A stretch of 64,000 nt of DNA from Paenibacillus nuruki (GCF_001721045.1 NZ_MDER01000043.1:62001-126000), one strand, 5' to 3'. Shown: positions 26,915 through 36,730, numbered from the stretch's first letter. Made by a program: numbers and translations. The notes: generated by a model not told the origin, from the letters alone.

Positions 26915-27787
26915 TCAGCTATCCTCACGAAATCCTTCACCATGTACATCATTCACTTCATTAATAATCATGAAAGCACGCGGGTCCACAGAACGAACAA
27001 TCATTTGCACCCGTCGAATCTCTTGCCTAGATACGACACAATACGCAATTTCTTTGGCGTGTTTAGAATAAGCGCCAATTGCTGGAATTAAAGTAACTCC
27101 ACGATCCAATTCTTTCATAATAATTTCAGCAATCTCACCGGCATGATCACTAATAATAGTAAACGCTTTACCTGAATACGCACCATCTTGAATAAAGTCG
27201 ATTAACTTGGAAGCAATATAGACAGTGACTAAGGTGTACAATACTAATTCTTTACTGATAAAAAATAATGAAGATCCAATAATCGCAATATCAATAACTA
27301 ACATAATCTGACCCATACTCCAACCGAACTTTAAATGAAGAATACGAGCAATAATATCTGAACCACCGGTAGTGCCTCCAAAGCGGAATACAATCCCAAG
27401 TCCTGTACCTAACGTTACACCTGCATAAAGCGCAGCTAAAATATAATCATTTTTGGTCTGAAATGTACCGATCCAACCCATTTTAATCATTCGTTCAAAT
27501 AACCATAAGAAAAAGGTAAGCGAAGCAATCCCTACGCCAGTATAGATCATCTGACGTTTACCTAATAATTTAAGACCAATTAGAAATAAAGGAATATTCA
27601 AAATAAGTGTAGATAAGGAGGGCGATATACCAAATGCATAATTCAGCAGTACGGTGATTCCTGTGACTCCACCTTCCATCAAGGTGTTGGGAATAATAAA
27701 ATAGAGCAAACCAAATGCATACAAGCCGGCTCCGAATATAATCGGAATAATCAATCGAAGTTGATTCCAATATTTGTGCTTTGACAT
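26915..27787 (-). CDS. YitT-family membrane protein (DUF161/DUF2179)
   Basis: A 290-residue membrane protein. The N-terminal part has about five helices with the family segments YFIIPNTLMEGGVTGIT and GTTGGSDIIARILH; the C-terminal cytoplasmic DUF2179 domain contains RGVTLIPAIGAYSKHAKEIAY. Transport substrate unknown. ATG 27787 is chosen because GGAGGT lies 7 nt before it on the minus strand; a TTG at 27793 is unlikely. It corresponds in position to B. subtilis ypjC, but is read in the opposite direction to its neighbours. Confidence 0.9.
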   Translation of the reverse strand: MSKHKYWNQLRLIIPIIFGAGLYAFGLLYFIIPNTLMEGGVTGITVLLNYAFGISPSLSTLILNIPLFLIGLKLLGKRQMIYTGVGIASLTFFLWLFERMIKMGWIGTFQTKNDYILAALYAGVTLGTGLGIVFRFGGTTGGSDIIARILHLKFGWSMGQIMLVIDIAIIGSSLFFISKELVLYTLVTVYIASKLIDFIQDGAYSGKAFTIISDHAGEIAEIIMKELDRGVTLIPAIGAYSKHAKEIAYCVVSRQEIRRVQMIVRSVDPRAFMIINEVNDVHGEGFREDS

Positions 27788-27997
27788 CGCCAATACCTCC
27801 GTAAAATAAACTAACCTTTAACAGTATACATTTTTTCGTGCATAATTGCATAAAAGTTATTGCAATGAGTATAGTCACAAATATTGATTTGTGTTCAAAA
27901 TCGCTTTAGGATAACATTGTAGTAACAATGAACATCGTTAATTTGTTGGAAATACAGGGTACATAAGATTGAAAATGTGTAATGGAGGCTATAATTA

Positions 27998-28345
27998 ATG
28001 ACAGAGAAATCTTTAGCAGAAATGCAGCGCGAAGTTGATGCGTATATTTCACAATTCAAAGAAGGTTATTTTTCTCCACTCGCCATGTTAGCACGCATGT
28101 CTGAAGAAGTGGGCGAGTTGGCACGTGAAGTCAATCATTCTTTTGGCGAAAAACCGAAAAAAAATGATGAAGATGATAATTCTATCGAATTGGAACTGGG
28201 TGATATTTTATTTATTACGATGTGCTTTGCCAATTCATTAGGAATTGATCTTACACAAGCACATAATCAAGTGATGCATAAATTTAACACACGCGATAAA
28301 GATCGCTGGACACGTATAGACGAAAGTAGCACTGAAGAACAATAA
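27998..28345 (+). CDS. MazG-like nucleotide pyrophosphohydrolase (YpjD-like)
   Basis: A 115-residue all-alpha NTP pyrophosphohydrolase. The Mg-binding residues are seen in RMSEEVGELAREV and IELELGDILFITM, the ExxE...ExxD arrangement of the family. It probably hydrolyses (d)NTPs to monophosphates as house-cleaning. ATGGAGG precedes ATG 27998. It lies immediately before dapB, as ypjD does in B. subtilis. A palindrome CATTGT-AGTA-ACAATG sits in the upstream divergent region near 27916-27931 and might be an operator. Confidence 0.9.
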   Translation: MTEKSLAEMQREVDAYISQFKEGYFSPLAMLARMSEEVGELAREVNHSFGEKPKKNDEDDNSIELELGDILFITMCFANSLGIDLTQAHNQVMHKFNTRDKDRWTRIDESSTEEQ

Positions 28346-28382
28346 TATCAATCAAGCTATTTTAAAGTAAAAGGAGTCTGTT

Positions 28383-29186
28383 ATGACAACATTGATCAAA
28401 GTAATCGTCGCCGGAGCTGGCGGGCGTATGGGTAAAGAAGTCTTGAAATTAGTACTAGGTGACAAACAACTAGAGTTAGCAGCGGCAATCGGTCGCTCTG
28501 ATGCGGGCAAAGACGCTGGCGAATTAGTAGGTCTGCCTACAGCACACATCCAAGTCGTTGCTGATCTCAAGCAAGCATTAGCAGACTATCCAGCAGATGT
28601 ATTAGTAGACTTTACGACACCTGAATATGCGTATGAGCATGCTTCATTAGCTATCGAAGCAGGTGTGCGTCCAGTGATGGGTACAACAGGATATACAACC
28701 GAGCAAATTCAGGAATTAGATCAGAAATGTCAGGCAGCTGGTCTAGGTGGATTGATTGCACCGAACTTTTCGATCGGAGCTATTTTAATGATGCGTTTTG
28801 CAACACAAGCCGCCAAACATTTTCCGAATCTAGAGATTATTGAATATCACGGCGATCAGAAATTAGATGCGCCTTCAGGCACAGCTGTCAAAACAGCAGA
28901 AATGATCTCAGAAGTTCGTGAATCGATGAAACAAGGTAACCCGAATGAAAAAGAAAATATAAAAGGTGCTCGTGGTGGAGAATATGACGGATTCCGTATC
29001 CATAGTGTTCGTTTGCCAGGCGTATTTGCACAACAAGAAGTGATTTTTGGCGGTGCTGGAGAATCACTCAAAATCCGCAATGATTCGTATGAGCGTTCTA
29101 GCTACATGCCAGGTGTAAAGCTAGGGGTTCAAAAAGTAATGGAATACAGCGGTATGATCTATGGATTTGAGCGTTTTATCGATTAA
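28383..29186 (+). CDS. dapB: 4-Hydroxy-tetrahydrodipicolinate reductase
   Basis: NAD(P)H-dependent step of lysine and diaminopimelate synthesis. The 267-residue protein has the nucleotide-binding VIVAGAGGRMGKEVLK, VDFTTPEYAYEHASLA, MGTTGYTTEQI, the catalytic EIIEYHGDQKLDAPSGTA region and GARGGEYDGFRIHSVRLPG. AAAGGAG precedes ATG 28383. It leads the dapB-mgsA-bshB1 gene string. Confidence 0.97.
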   Translation: MTTLIKVIVAGAGGRMGKEVLKLVLGDKQLELAAAIGRSDAGKDAGELVGLPTAHIQVVADLKQALADYPADVLVDFTTPEYAYEHASLAIEAGVRPVMGTTGYTTEQIQELDQKCQAAGLGGLIAPNFSIGAILMMRFATQAAKHFPNLEIIEYHGDQKLDAPSGTAVKTAEMISEVRESMKQGNPNEKENIKGARGGEYDGFRIHSVRLPGVFAQQEVIFGGAGESLKIRNDSYERSSYMPGVKLGVQKVMEYSGMIYGFERFID

Positions 29187-29209
29187 TTTGAAGAGTAGGG
29201 GAGATTTCG

Positions 29210-29629
29210 ATGTTTAATATCGCTTTTATTGCCCATGACCGTAAAAAAGATGAGATGGTCAACTTTGTGATTGCTTATGAAAATGTTTTTGATGGACATC
29301 AATTATATTCTACAGGTACCACAGGAATGCGTATTATGGAACACACCCAGTTGAAAATTCATCGTTATTTATCAGGTCCACTAGGTGGAGATCAACAGAT
29401 CGGTGCTATGGTTGCGCAAAATGATATGGATTTGATTATCTTTTTACGTGATCCATTGATGGCACAGCCGCATGAACCGGATATCAGTGCTTTGCTTCGT
29501 ATCTGTGATGTACAAGGGATTCCTGTAGCTACCAATATTGCAACCGCTGAGATTCTGGTTAAAGCGTTAGATCGTGGCGATTTTGCATGGCGTGAGCTTG
29601 TTCATAAATACAAGCCGGAGGCACTGTAA
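29210..29629 (+). CDS. mgsA: Methylglyoxal synthase
   Basis: Turns dihydroxyacetone phosphate into methylglyoxal and phosphate, a bypass of lower glycolysis. The 139-residue protein shows [14 protein letters not shown], the phosphate-binding [28 protein letters not shown] and the catalytic Asp block [15 protein letters not shown]. It overlaps bshB1 by 1 nt (TAATG). Its neighbour pathway, bacillithiol synthesis, helps detoxify methylglyoxal, which makes the pairing sensible. Confidence 0.96.
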   Translation: MFNIAFIAHDRKKDEMVNFVIAYENVFDGHQLYSTGTTGMRIMEHTQLKIHRYLSGPLGGDQQIGAMVAQNDMDLIIFLRDPLMAQPHEPDISALLRICDVQGIPVATNIATAEILVKALDRGDFAWRELVHKYKPEAL

Positions 29630-30330
29630 TGAGTCAGTCTGTTGATATTCTTGTATTTGGCGCGCATGCAGATGATGCAGAGATTGGTATGGCGGGTACG
29701 ATCGCTAAGCATGCCGCGGCAGGTCTAAAAGTAGGCATTTGTGATTTGACAGAAGCAGAGATGTCTTCGAATGGGAATGTGGAGTTGCGTAAGCAAGAAG
29801 CAGAGGCCGCAGGTAAAGTATTGGGATTAGCTTATCGTAGTAACTTAGGATTGCCTGATCGCCGTTTGGCACGTTCTACAGAGCAATTGGATGCGATTAC
29901 TGCTGAGATTCGTAAGCTATCTCCCAAAATTGTATTTGCTCCGTATTGGATCGATCGTCATCCCGATCATATGATCTGTAGTCAACTGGTAGAAGAAGCT
30001 GTATTTAATGCGAAGTTGCGTCGTTATATGCCAGAACTTCCTCCAGTAACTGTGCAGCAGACCTATTATTATTTTATTAATGATCCTGCGCCTACCGATC
30101 TTCTTGTAGATGTTACTGATGTATATGAGCAGAAAGAACAAGCTTTACTTTGTTATCGTTCTCAATTTGGCGGATTAGGTGCAAATATCGATATGGTTGA
30201 GACACCGCTAACACAAGGGTATGTCGAACGAGTACGTTATCGGGATAGCTTAGCAGGTCAACGCAGTCAGATTAAATTTGCTGAAGGATTTGTAACGAAG
30301 ACTCCTTTTGTCGTTGATCTTTTTCGCTAA
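29629..30330 (+). CDS. bshB1: Bacillithiol biosynthesis deacetylase BshB1
   Basis: Zinc-dependent de-N-acetylase (LmbE/PIG-L family) that converts GlcNAc-malate to GlcN-malate in bacillithiol synthesis. The 233-residue protein has the metal-binding motif FGAHADDAEIGMAGT, the block LGLPDRRL and the histidines in WIDRHPDHMICS. The match in length and neighbours (mgsA, bshA) supports BshB1 rather than a general LmbE protein. Confidence 0.95.
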   Translation: MSQSVDILVFGAHADDAEIGMAGTIAKHAAAGLKVGICDLTEAEMSSNGNVELRKQEAEAAGKVLGLAYRSNLGLPDRRLARSTEQLDAITAEIRKLSPKIVFAPYWIDRHPDHMICSQLVEEAVFNAKLRRYMPELPPVTVQQTYYYFINDPAPTDLLVDVTDVYEQKEQALLCYRSQFGGLGANIDMVETPLTQGYVERVRYRDSLAGQRSQIKFAEGFVTKTPFVVDLFR

Positions 30331-30454
30331 AATCTCTTTTTTTGCTAACACAATTATAAAGAGTATGTATATAATATAAAGTAATGAACTTACCTGATAT
30401 AAAACGTAGAGCTTACATCATGATAAATGAGGTAAGTGAAAGGAGACAGCCCTT

Positions 30455-31615
30455 ATGGACACGATGCTCAAAATCGGCATCACATGTTATCCGTCGCTGG
30501 GCGGCTCCGGCGTCGTGGCAACAGAATTAGGCAAATTACTTGCTGAAAAAGGGCATCAAGTGCATTTTATTTCGCACAGTGTTCCTTTCCGATTAGGAAC
30601 ATTTCACAAAAATATTTTTTATCATGAAGTTGAAGTGAATGATTATTACGTGTTTAAATATCCGCCGTATGATCTAACACTGGCTAACAAAATGGCTCAA
30701 GTCGCTAAAATGCAACAGCTGGATGTTCTGCATGTGCATTATGCTGTGCCTCATGCAGTATGTGCTTTTCTAGCGAAGCAAATGGTTGGCGATCATCTGA
30801 AAGTCGTTACGACTTTGCATGGAACAGATATCACAGTGCTCGCACAAGATGAATCTTTGAAAGATTTGATTCGATTAGCGATCAACGAAAGTGATGCTGT
30901 AACAGCTGTATCGAAAGACTTGATTCGTGAGACGCACGAATTGTTAGATATTACACGCAATATTGATTTGACGTACAATTTTGTAGACAAACGAATGTAT
31001 TATCCACGAGATACGACTGAATTGCATAAAGATTATGCTTTTGGTGATGATCGTGTACTGATGCATGTATCGAATTTTCGCCCGGTCAAACGTGTTAGCG
31101 ATGTGGTAGAGATTTTTGCCAAAGTCAATGAGAAGATACCTTCCCGATTGTTACTTGTAGGTGAAGGGCCTGATCTGCCCAAAATTCAATTTCAGATTCA
31201 AGAATTGGGCTTAACCGATCGTGTGATGTTTCTCGGTAAGCAAGATGATATCCCGCAAGTGATCTCGTTAGCTGATATTTTGTTACTGCCTTCGGAAAAA
31301 GAAAGCTTTGGCTTGGTAGCGTTAGAAGCTATGGCATGCGGTGTACCCACTGTAGGTTCACAAGCAGGCGGTATTCCTGAATTGATTATTCATGGAGAAA
31401 CGGGTTATCTTGCGCCGATTGGCGATACAGACAAAATGGCAGAACATGCCATCGAATTATTAACCAACCATCAGTTGATGCAGACGATGATCAAAAATTG
31501 TCTGGATCGTTCGCAACGTGAATTTAGCAACGAACGCATGATGGCTGAATATGAACAAATTTACTACCGGGTACTTGGACGTGAATTGTCTCAGCCTTCT
31601 CCGGTATGTGGTTGA
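30455..31615 (+). CDS. bshA: N-acetyl-alpha-D-glucosaminyl L-malate synthase
   Basis: GT4-family glycosyltransferase that joins UDP-GlcNAc to L-malate, the first step of bacillithiol synthesis. The 386-residue protein has the family N-terminus [40 protein letters not shown], the second Rossmann domain with [12 protein letters not shown], and the donor-binding [27 protein letters not shown] precedes ATG 30455; a start at the ATG 9 nt later is also possible. The 124-nt gap before it may hold a promoter (TATAAT 30370-30375). Confidence 0.96.
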   Translation: MDTMLKIGITCYPSLGGSGVVATELGKLLAEKGHQVHFISHSVPFRLGTFHKNIFYHEVEVNDYYVFKYPPYDLTLANKMAQVAKMQQLDVLHVHYAVPHAVCAFLAKQMVGDHLKVVTTLHGTDITVLAQDESLKDLIRLAINESDAVTAVSKDLIRETHELLDITRNIDLTYNFVDKRMYYPRDTTELHKDYAFGDDRVLMHVSNFRPVKRVSDVVEIFAKVNEKIPSRLLLVGEGPDLPKIQFQIQELGLTDRVMFLGKQDDIPQVISLADILLLPSEKESFGLVALEAMACGVPTVGSQAGGIPELIIHGETGYLAPIGDTDKMAEHAIELLTNHQLMQTMIKNCLDRSQREFSNERMMAEYEQIYYRVLGRELSQPSPVCG

Positions 31616-31627
31616 GGGGATTATACC

Positions 31628-32950
31628 ATGCAATGGAAATGGGTAGATCCGCAAACGGCGGAGCAGGGACAATCTCTGCTCCGCCGTTTGACTGATCAGG
31701 GATATGAAGGATATTTTGTAGGTGGATGTGTACGTGATGAATTAATGGGGCGACCGGTCAATGATATGGATATTGCAACCAATGCCACACCAGAGCAGGT
31801 GATGGCTTTATTTGAACGTACCATTCCGACAGGATTAGAACACGGTACAATTACCGTTTTGATTGAAAATGAGCCTTTTGAAGTGACTACATACCGTACG
31901 GAAACGGAATACGTCGATCATCGTCGTCCAGAACAGGTACAATTTGTGCGTGAACTGAGTGAAGATTTACGCCGACGTGATTTTACAATGAATGCTATTG
32001 CACGGGGGATAGATGGAGAGTACGTCGATCCTTTTCATGGCATCGAAGATTTACGCAATGGAATTATTCGCTGTGTAGGTATAGCGGATGAACGGTTTGA
32101 AGAAGATGCATTACGGATGGTACGAGGGATTCGATTTGCTTCGGTGTTTGATTTTGAGATTGAACAGCAGACATGGCAAGCGCTTCTCAATCATCAAGCT
32201 TTAATCAAACATATTGCTACTGAACGTATTCGTGTCGAAATGGAAAAAATGATAGCAGGTCCATATCCGTATCATGGAATTGAATTGCTGTTAAGCAGTG
32301 GATTGATTCCTTATATGAAAGTCGATGTACCTTGCGAAAAGTTGAATCTTGATTTACTACGCTCATTAGAATCATTACCCTCATCGCCATTGGTTTTGCG
32401 TTGGACATTGATTGCATTAGCGTTAGGTATGGATGAACAACAGATCAAGCAATATTTCAAATCATGGACATTTCCAAATACAATCACAGATCAAGCATCT
32501 AAAATCGTACGGATGAATCAGCGCTTATATGATGGAATAGTAGAACAAGAATCTGTATCACTGGTAGAGAATGAAGTGGTTATAGAGTCAACATCCAGCA
32601 TCGATCAGTCTTATGTGAGATTTGTCAGTTGTGTATTGGATTATGGGAAAGAGATTGCGCAACACTGGCGTACACTGTATGCTGTTTTATCATCCACACA
32701 GCAACAACGATTATCTACCATCGGACAGCAAGCAGATAGTTGGTTAGAGCAGTTAACGATTTACAGTCTAGCTGATCTACCGATTAAAGGACAAGAAGTG
32801 TTGGAATATGTAAAGATTCCCGCTGGAAAATGGTTGGGCGAATTATTTAATGAGATTCTACTTGTTGTTGCTACAGGGCAATTGGAAAATAACAAAGAGG
32901 CTATATTACATTATGCAGATCAGGCCTTAGTAAGGAAGGGATTACGATGA
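31628..32950 (+). CDS. cca: CCA-adding tRNA nucleotidyltransferase
   Basis: Adds or repairs the 3' CCA of tRNAs. The 440-residue class II enzyme shows GGCVRDELMGRPVNDMDIA with the catalytic Asp-x-Asp, the ETTYRTE-like block (EVTTYRTETEYVDHR), the RRDFTMNAIA motif and the nucleotide-selecting region EDALRMVRGIRFAS (EDxxR). Start ATG 31628 lies 12 nt after bshA. It overlaps birA by 4 nt (ATGA), as in the B. subtilis bshA-cca-birA string. Confidence 0.95.
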   Translation: MQWKWVDPQTAEQGQSLLRRLTDQGYEGYFVGGCVRDELMGRPVNDMDIATNATPEQVMALFERTIPTGLEHGTITVLIENEPFEVTTYRTETEYVDHRRPEQVQFVRELSEDLRRRDFTMNAIARGIDGEYVDPFHGIEDLRNGIIRCVGIADERFEEDALRMVRGIRFASVFDFEIEQQTWQALLNHQALIKHIATERIRVEMEKMIAGPYPYHGIELLLSSGLIPYMKVDVPCEKLNLDLLRSLESLPSSPLVLRWTLIALALGMDEQQIKQYFKSWTFPNTITDQASKIVRMNQRLYDGIVEQESVSLVENEVVIESTSSIDQSYVRFVSCVLDYGKEIAQHWRTLYAVLSSTQQQRLSTIGQQADSWLEQLTIYSLADLPIKGQEVLEYVKIPAGKWLGELFNEILLVVATGQLENNKEAILHYADQALVRKGLR

Positions 32951-33918
32951 ATGATGAACATCTGCTTCAATTGCTGAATGAACATCCAGGACAATATATT
33001 TCAGGTGAAGAAATCAGTCGCCGCATGTCGGTGAGTCGAACAGCCATCTGGAAAGGAATTAATCGTTTGAAAGAAAAAGGGTATGAATTTGACTCGACTT
33101 CTCGCAAAGGATATCGGATCACACGTCGTCCAGATCGATTCGATGTCACAGCTCTACAATTAGCATTAAGTGAAAAAGGTTCGTGGGGTCAGCCTCTACA
33201 TTTATTCGAATCTGTACTTTCTACACAGGATGAAGCACGAACTCTTGCAGAACAACAGACTGCTGAAGGGACATTAGTAATTGCTGAAGAACAGACCGCA
33301 GGTCGTGGCAGACAAGGAAGACCTTTCTTTTCCCCATCCGGTAGAGGCATCTGGATGAGTCTGGTGATGCGTCCGACACAACCATTACAGTATATGTCTC
33401 AATTAACATTACTGGCTGCTGTAGCGGTATGTAGAGCGTTACGTAACATCACACAATTAGATATCGGCATTAAATGGCCGAATGATCTATTAATAGATGG
33501 ACGCAAAGTATGCGGTATTCTGATCGAATCGGCGGCGGAAGATGGACGTGTACGTTATGCGATTGCAGGTATCGGTATAGATGCTAACTTAACAGCAGAA
33601 GATCTGCCAGAACATTTACAGCCGATTGCAACTTCTCTACGAATCGAATCCGGTCAGATTATAGATCGTACAGTTGTTGTTGCTGAAGTGATCTCTGAAC
33701 TAGAAACATTGTATCAATTGTATGCAGAAGAAGGATTCACACCCATTGCAGCTTTATGGGAAAGTATGGCGATTTCAATCGGCAAATCGATTCAAGTCCA
33801 CAATGCACAAGGTTCTTTACAAGGGATTGCTCAAGGTCTAGGGATGAACGGTGAACTGTTACTACGCCTTGCTGATGATCAGGTGGTTCCTATTTATTCA
33901 GGAGATATCGAATTTTAA
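32947..33918 (+). CDS. birA: Biotin--[acetyl-CoA-carboxylase] ligase / biotin repressor BirA
   Basis: Bifunctional protein of 323 residues. It activates biotin and attaches it to carboxylase carrier protein, and through its N-terminal winged helix (GEEISRRMSVSRTAIWKGI, about 18-37) represses biotin genes. The ligase centre has the biotinyl-AMP loop EEQTAGRGRQGRPFFSP and KWPNDLLIDGRKVCGIL; the C-terminal SH3-like domain follows. It ends the bshA-cca-birA group; the next 611 nt are noncoding leader and repeats. Confidence 0.95.
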   Translation: MNDEHLLQLLNEHPGQYISGEEISRRMSVSRTAIWKGINRLKEKGYEFDSTSRKGYRITRRPDRFDVTALQLALSEKGSWGQPLHLFESVLSTQDEARTLAEQQTAEGTLVIAEEQTAGRGRQGRPFFSPSGRGIWMSLVMRPTQPLQYMSQLTLLAAVAVCRALRNITQLDIGIKWPNDLLIDGRKVCGILIESAAEDGRVRYAIAGIGIDANLTAEDLPEHLQPIATSLRIESGQIIDRTVVVAEVISELETLYQLYAEEGFTPIAALWESMAISIGKSIQVHNAQGSLQGIAQGLGMNGELLLRLADDQVVPIYSGDIEF

Positions 33919-33964
33919 TTTAAAAATAATTGTGACCCAAACTAGTGAATTTAAGTATTTGTTC

Positions 33965-33973
33965 TGTTATACT
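33965..33973 (+). promoter_or_regulatory. Extended -10 promoter for the panB leader
   Basis: TGTTATACT fits TGnTATAcT. It would start a leader of about 550 nt that includes the two-hairpin repeats, a folded region and a terminator before panB. The -35 is weak. Confidence 0.4.
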
Positions 33974-34033
33974 ATATCGGAAGACGGTATCGGCAAGACC
34001 GAACCGTACTTTTTGATGTTAACTTGATGTTAC

Positions 34034-34198
34034 CAGCGCTTGGCAATATAAGCGCGACCAAGTTCAATGAGAAAATGATTTTTGCAAAGCAAAATATCTT
34101 TCTATCAGCGCTTGGCAATATAAGCGCGACTAAGTTCAATGGAAAATGATTTTTGCGAAGCAAAATATCTTTCTATCAGCGCTTGGCAATATAAGCGC
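34034..34198 (+). repeat. Tandem array of a ~72-nt two-hairpin repeat
   Basis: Units begin at 34034, 34106 and 34177 (periods 72 and 71); the third is cut off after its first hairpin. Each full unit holds hairpin 1, AGCGCTT with AAGCGC around GGCAATAT, and hairpin 2, GATTTTTGC with GCAAAATATC around a 3-nt loop (AAA or GAA). Units differ at a few positions. A fourth, diverged copy is at 61932-62003. No ORF of merit covers the array, and there are no spacers as in CRISPR. Confidence 0.85.
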
Positions 34199-34310
34199 AT
34201 TATGCAAGCCACTCTAATGTTCACTCAACCACCGAGGTTATCTGTCTGTTGAAAAGATCACTGTTATTCAGCAGAAATAAACCTACAATTTTTGAGTTGC
34301 AGATTAGAGT

Positions 34311-34363
34311 GCTAACTGAATAGGTATCCCATCCAGGATACACATGTGAAGCGAGGTGTTGGC
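34311..34363 (+). promoter_or_regulatory. Folded leader upstream of panB (possible pan-type RNA motif)
   Basis: GCTAAC (34311-34316) pairs with GTTGGC (34358-34363), enclosing a 6-bp hairpin GTATCC (34324-34329)/GGATAC (34336-34341) with loop CCATCCA-like sequence and an asymmetric unpaired 3' side. Its place in the panBCD leader, before a terminator, agrees with the published Firmicute pan RNA motif, but the consensus could not be compared here. Confidence 0.4.
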
Positions 34364-34445
34364 TTACATTCAATTCTGCTCTGAGCCGTTTTATAGGACC
34401 GAGACAGGAGAGATGATCGCAAAGTGACTCTTTTTTGGACTCAGG

Positions 34446-34482
34446 ACCTTTTTAGTGAACGACTAGACTAAAAGGTTTTTTA
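34446..34482 (+). terminator. Terminator / attenuator 48 nt before panB
   Basis: ACCTTTTTAGT (34446-34456) pairs with ACTAAAAGGT (34467-34476), one bulge, then six T. The remaining distance to panB is too short for a separate promoter, so panBCD expression probably depends on readthrough. Confidence 0.8.
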
Positions 34483-34529
34483 TTTTGTCCGAAAGACTAT
34501 ACCCAACTTAAAAGGAGCTTGATGTCACC

Positions 34530-35402
34530 ATGGCAGCCAAAATGCCGCTTAATATTTTGAAAATGAAAAAAATGAAACAGGAAGGTCATCCGATTACGAT
34601 GATTACCGCCTACGATTATCCAACAGCTCAGCTTGCCGAAGAAGCGGGAGTAGATATGTTATTGATTGGAGATTCGTTAGGTAATGTCGTGCTTGGATAT
34701 GATTCGACGATTCCTGTAACTATAGATGATATTGTATACCATTCGCGTGCAGTTGCTCGCGGCGCAGGATCTACGTTTATCGTAGCTGATTTGCCTTTTA
34801 TGACGTATCACGGAAGTATTGACGAGACATTAAAAAGTGTTCGTCGATTAATGCAAGAAGGTCATGCTCATGCAATCAAACTTGAAGGTGGTGCAGAGAT
34901 TGCAGATACCGTCAAAGCGATTGTACAAGCAGGTGTGCCAGTTATTGCGCATATCGGTCTAACTCCACAATCGGTACATCAGATTGGTGGATATCGGATT
35001 CAAGGGAAAGACGAGAAGGATGCACAACGTTTATTGGACGATGCTCTGGCATTAGAAGCGGCAGGCGCATTTGGAATTGTGTTAGAGCTTGTTACCGAAG
35101 AAGCAGCGACAACCATTAGCCAAAAGTTATCGATTCCAACAATTGGTATTGGAGCAGGTCGAGGTTGTGATGGTCAAGTGCTAGTGTTCCACGATGCAGT
35201 GAAATACACATCGTCTTACCGTGAAAAACGATTTGTTAAAACGTATGCGGATATAGGCGATACGATTCGTACGGCTTTGCAAGAGTATGTCAATGAAGTG
35301 AGAAGCGGTGCATTCCCAGCAGAGCAGCATGTATTTAGTGGAGATCAAGAAGCATTAGGATCATTGTATGGAGCCAAACGGAAGGTGGAGACTCAATCGT
35401 GA
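34530..35402 (+). CDS. panB: 3-Methyl-2-oxobutanoate hydroxymethyltransferase
   Basis: First step of pantothenate synthesis: adds a hydroxymethyl group from methylene-THF to alpha-ketoisovalerate. The 290-residue TIM-barrel protein has MITAYDYPTAQLAEEAGVD, LLIGDSLGNVVLGYDST, the metal-site DLPFMTYHG, HAIKLEGG and HIGLTPQSVHQIGGY. AAAGGAG lies 14 nt before ATG 34530, somewhat distant. It overlaps panC by 4 nt and heads panBCD. Confidence 0.97.
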   Translation: MAAKMPLNILKMKKMKQEGHPITMITAYDYPTAQLAEEAGVDMLLIGDSLGNVVLGYDSTIPVTIDDIVYHSRAVARGAGSTFIVADLPFMTYHGSIDETLKSVRRLMQEGHAHAIKLEGGAEIADTVKAIVQAGVPVIAHIGLTPQSVHQIGGYRIQGKDEKDAQRLLDDALALEAAGAFGIVLELVTEEAATTISQKLSIPTIGIGAGRGCDGQVLVFHDAVKYTSSYREKRFVKTYADIGDTIRTALQEYVNEVRSGAFPAEQHVFSGDQEALGSLYGAKRKVETQS

Positions 35403-36304
35403 AAGTAGTACGTAGCATCATCGAAATGAGAACCGAAGTCAAACAATTACGCAAACAACGTTCGACGATAGATCATGAAGCAACAGTTGGACTTGTTCCG
35501 ACAATGGGATTTTTGCATGATGGACATGCTAGTCTAATGCAAAAAGCAACAGAAATGAGCGATATTGTAGCGATCAGTATTTTCGTTAATCCGATTCAAT
35601 TTGGACCGAATGAAGATTTCGAACGTTATCCTCGTGATGAGAAGCGTGATCTTGCATTAGCTGAAAAAAATGGAGTCGATCTGGTCTTTATGCCAGATGT
35701 TGAAGATATGTATCCTACACCGATCAAAACCCATGTCACTGTTGCTGATCTCACAGATACACTATGTGGTGCTTCGCGTCCAGGTCATTTTGATGGAGTA
35801 TCGACTGTAGTCACCAAGCTTTTCAATATTGTAAAGCCTGATTATGCGTTTTTCGGTACAAAAGATGCACAACAAGTTGCTGTGCTTCGTCAAATGGTGA
35901 CTGATTTGAATATGGATGTGGACATTGTCCCTTGTCCGATTGTCCGTGAACAAGATGGACTGGCACTAAGTTCTCGTAATGTGTACCTATCTCGTGAAGA
36001 ACGCGAACAAGCATTGGTGCTTTCACGTTCCTTAAATAATGTACAGCAACAGATTCGTGATCAAGAGGATATGACAGCAGTGCAAGTACGCGAATTCCTG
36101 CGTACATCGATTGCTCAATCAACCATTGCTGAGGTTGATTATGCAGATATTTTAAGTTTTCCACGGTTAGAATCGTTGGCAGAGCATACTGTTTTAGCTG
36201 AGTTGGATCATGAAGTGATTATTGCATTGGCTGTCAAATTCGGACGTACCCGTCTGATCGATAATGTTATTCTGGAAGCGAAAGGTGTTGCGCTACATGT
36301 ATAG
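35399..36304 (+). CDS. panC: Pantothenate synthetase
   Basis: ATP-dependent condensation of pantoate with beta-alanine. The 301-residue protein has the HIGH-type nucleotide motif in [59 protein letters not shown] and the KMSKS-like LSSRNVYLS. Start GTG 35399 overlaps the end of panB, which has GGAGACTC upstream. It overlaps panD by 8 nt. Confidence 0.97.
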   Translation: MKVVRSIIEMRTEVKQLRKQRSTIDHEATVGLVPTMGFLHDGHASLMQKATEMSDIVAISIFVNPIQFGPNEDFERYPRDEKRDLALAEKNGVDLVFMPDVEDMYPTPIKTHVTVADLTDTLCGASRPGHFDGVSTVVTKLFNIVKPDYAFFGTKDAQQVAVLRQMVTDLNMDVDIVPCPIVREQDGLALSSRNVYLSREEREQALVLSRSLNNVQQQIRDQEDMTAVQVREFLRTSIAQSTIAEVDYADILSFPRLESLAEHTVLAELDHEVIIALAVKFGRTRLIDNVILEAKGVALHV

Positions 36305-36680
36305 AACAATGATGAAATCCAAAATTCACCGTGCTACAGTAACGGAAGCAAACTTGAATTATGTAGGTAGTATTACGATAGATGAAGATTTAATGGATGC
36401 GGCAGATTTGCTTGAAAATGAAAAAGTACAAATTGTTAACAATAACAATGGTGCTCGCTTGGAAACGTATGTGATCGTAGGTGAACGTGGGAGCGGAGTT
36501 GTCTGTCTAAATGGTGCAGCAGCACGTCTAGTACAGCCGGGAGACACTGTGATTATTATTTCGTATGCGATGATGAGTGCTGAAGAACTAGCCACTCACC
36601 GTCCGACGGTAGTATTCGTTGATGAAACGAACAAAGCAGTTATGGAAGCTCACAAAGAAGTTCACGCAACGATTATGTAA
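36297..36680 (+). CDS. panD: Aspartate 1-decarboxylase precursor
   Basis: Makes beta-alanine from aspartate with a self-generated pyruvoyl cofactor. The 127-residue precursor starts [18 protein letters not shown], almost as in B. subtilis PanD. The cleavage site is Gly24-Ser25 ([12 protein letters not shown]). The conserved [13 protein letters not shown] and [14 protein letters not shown] follow. ATG 36297 has AAAGGTG 9 nt upstream inside panC. It is the last gene of panBCD. Confidence 0.96.
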   Translation: MYRTMMKSKIHRATVTEANLNYVGSITIDEDLMDAADLLENEKVQIVNNNNGARLETYVIVGERGSGVVCLNGAAARLVQPGDTVIIISYAMMSAEELATHRPTVVFVDETNKAVMEAHKEVHATIM

Positions 36681-36730
36681 GAATGAGGGTTGAATAAGGT
36701 TGGTGGGGGCGTTTTTAGTTACCTCGCTTC

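Noticed and set aside
33972-34163. 63-codon minus-strand ORF with internally repeated protein sequence
   Set aside because: The repetition (LNLVALILPSA twice) simply comes from the 72-nt DNA repeat; no start signal.
34034-34198. Possible CRISPR array
   Set aside because: The whole 72-nt unit is repeated without variable spacers, and no cas genes are present.
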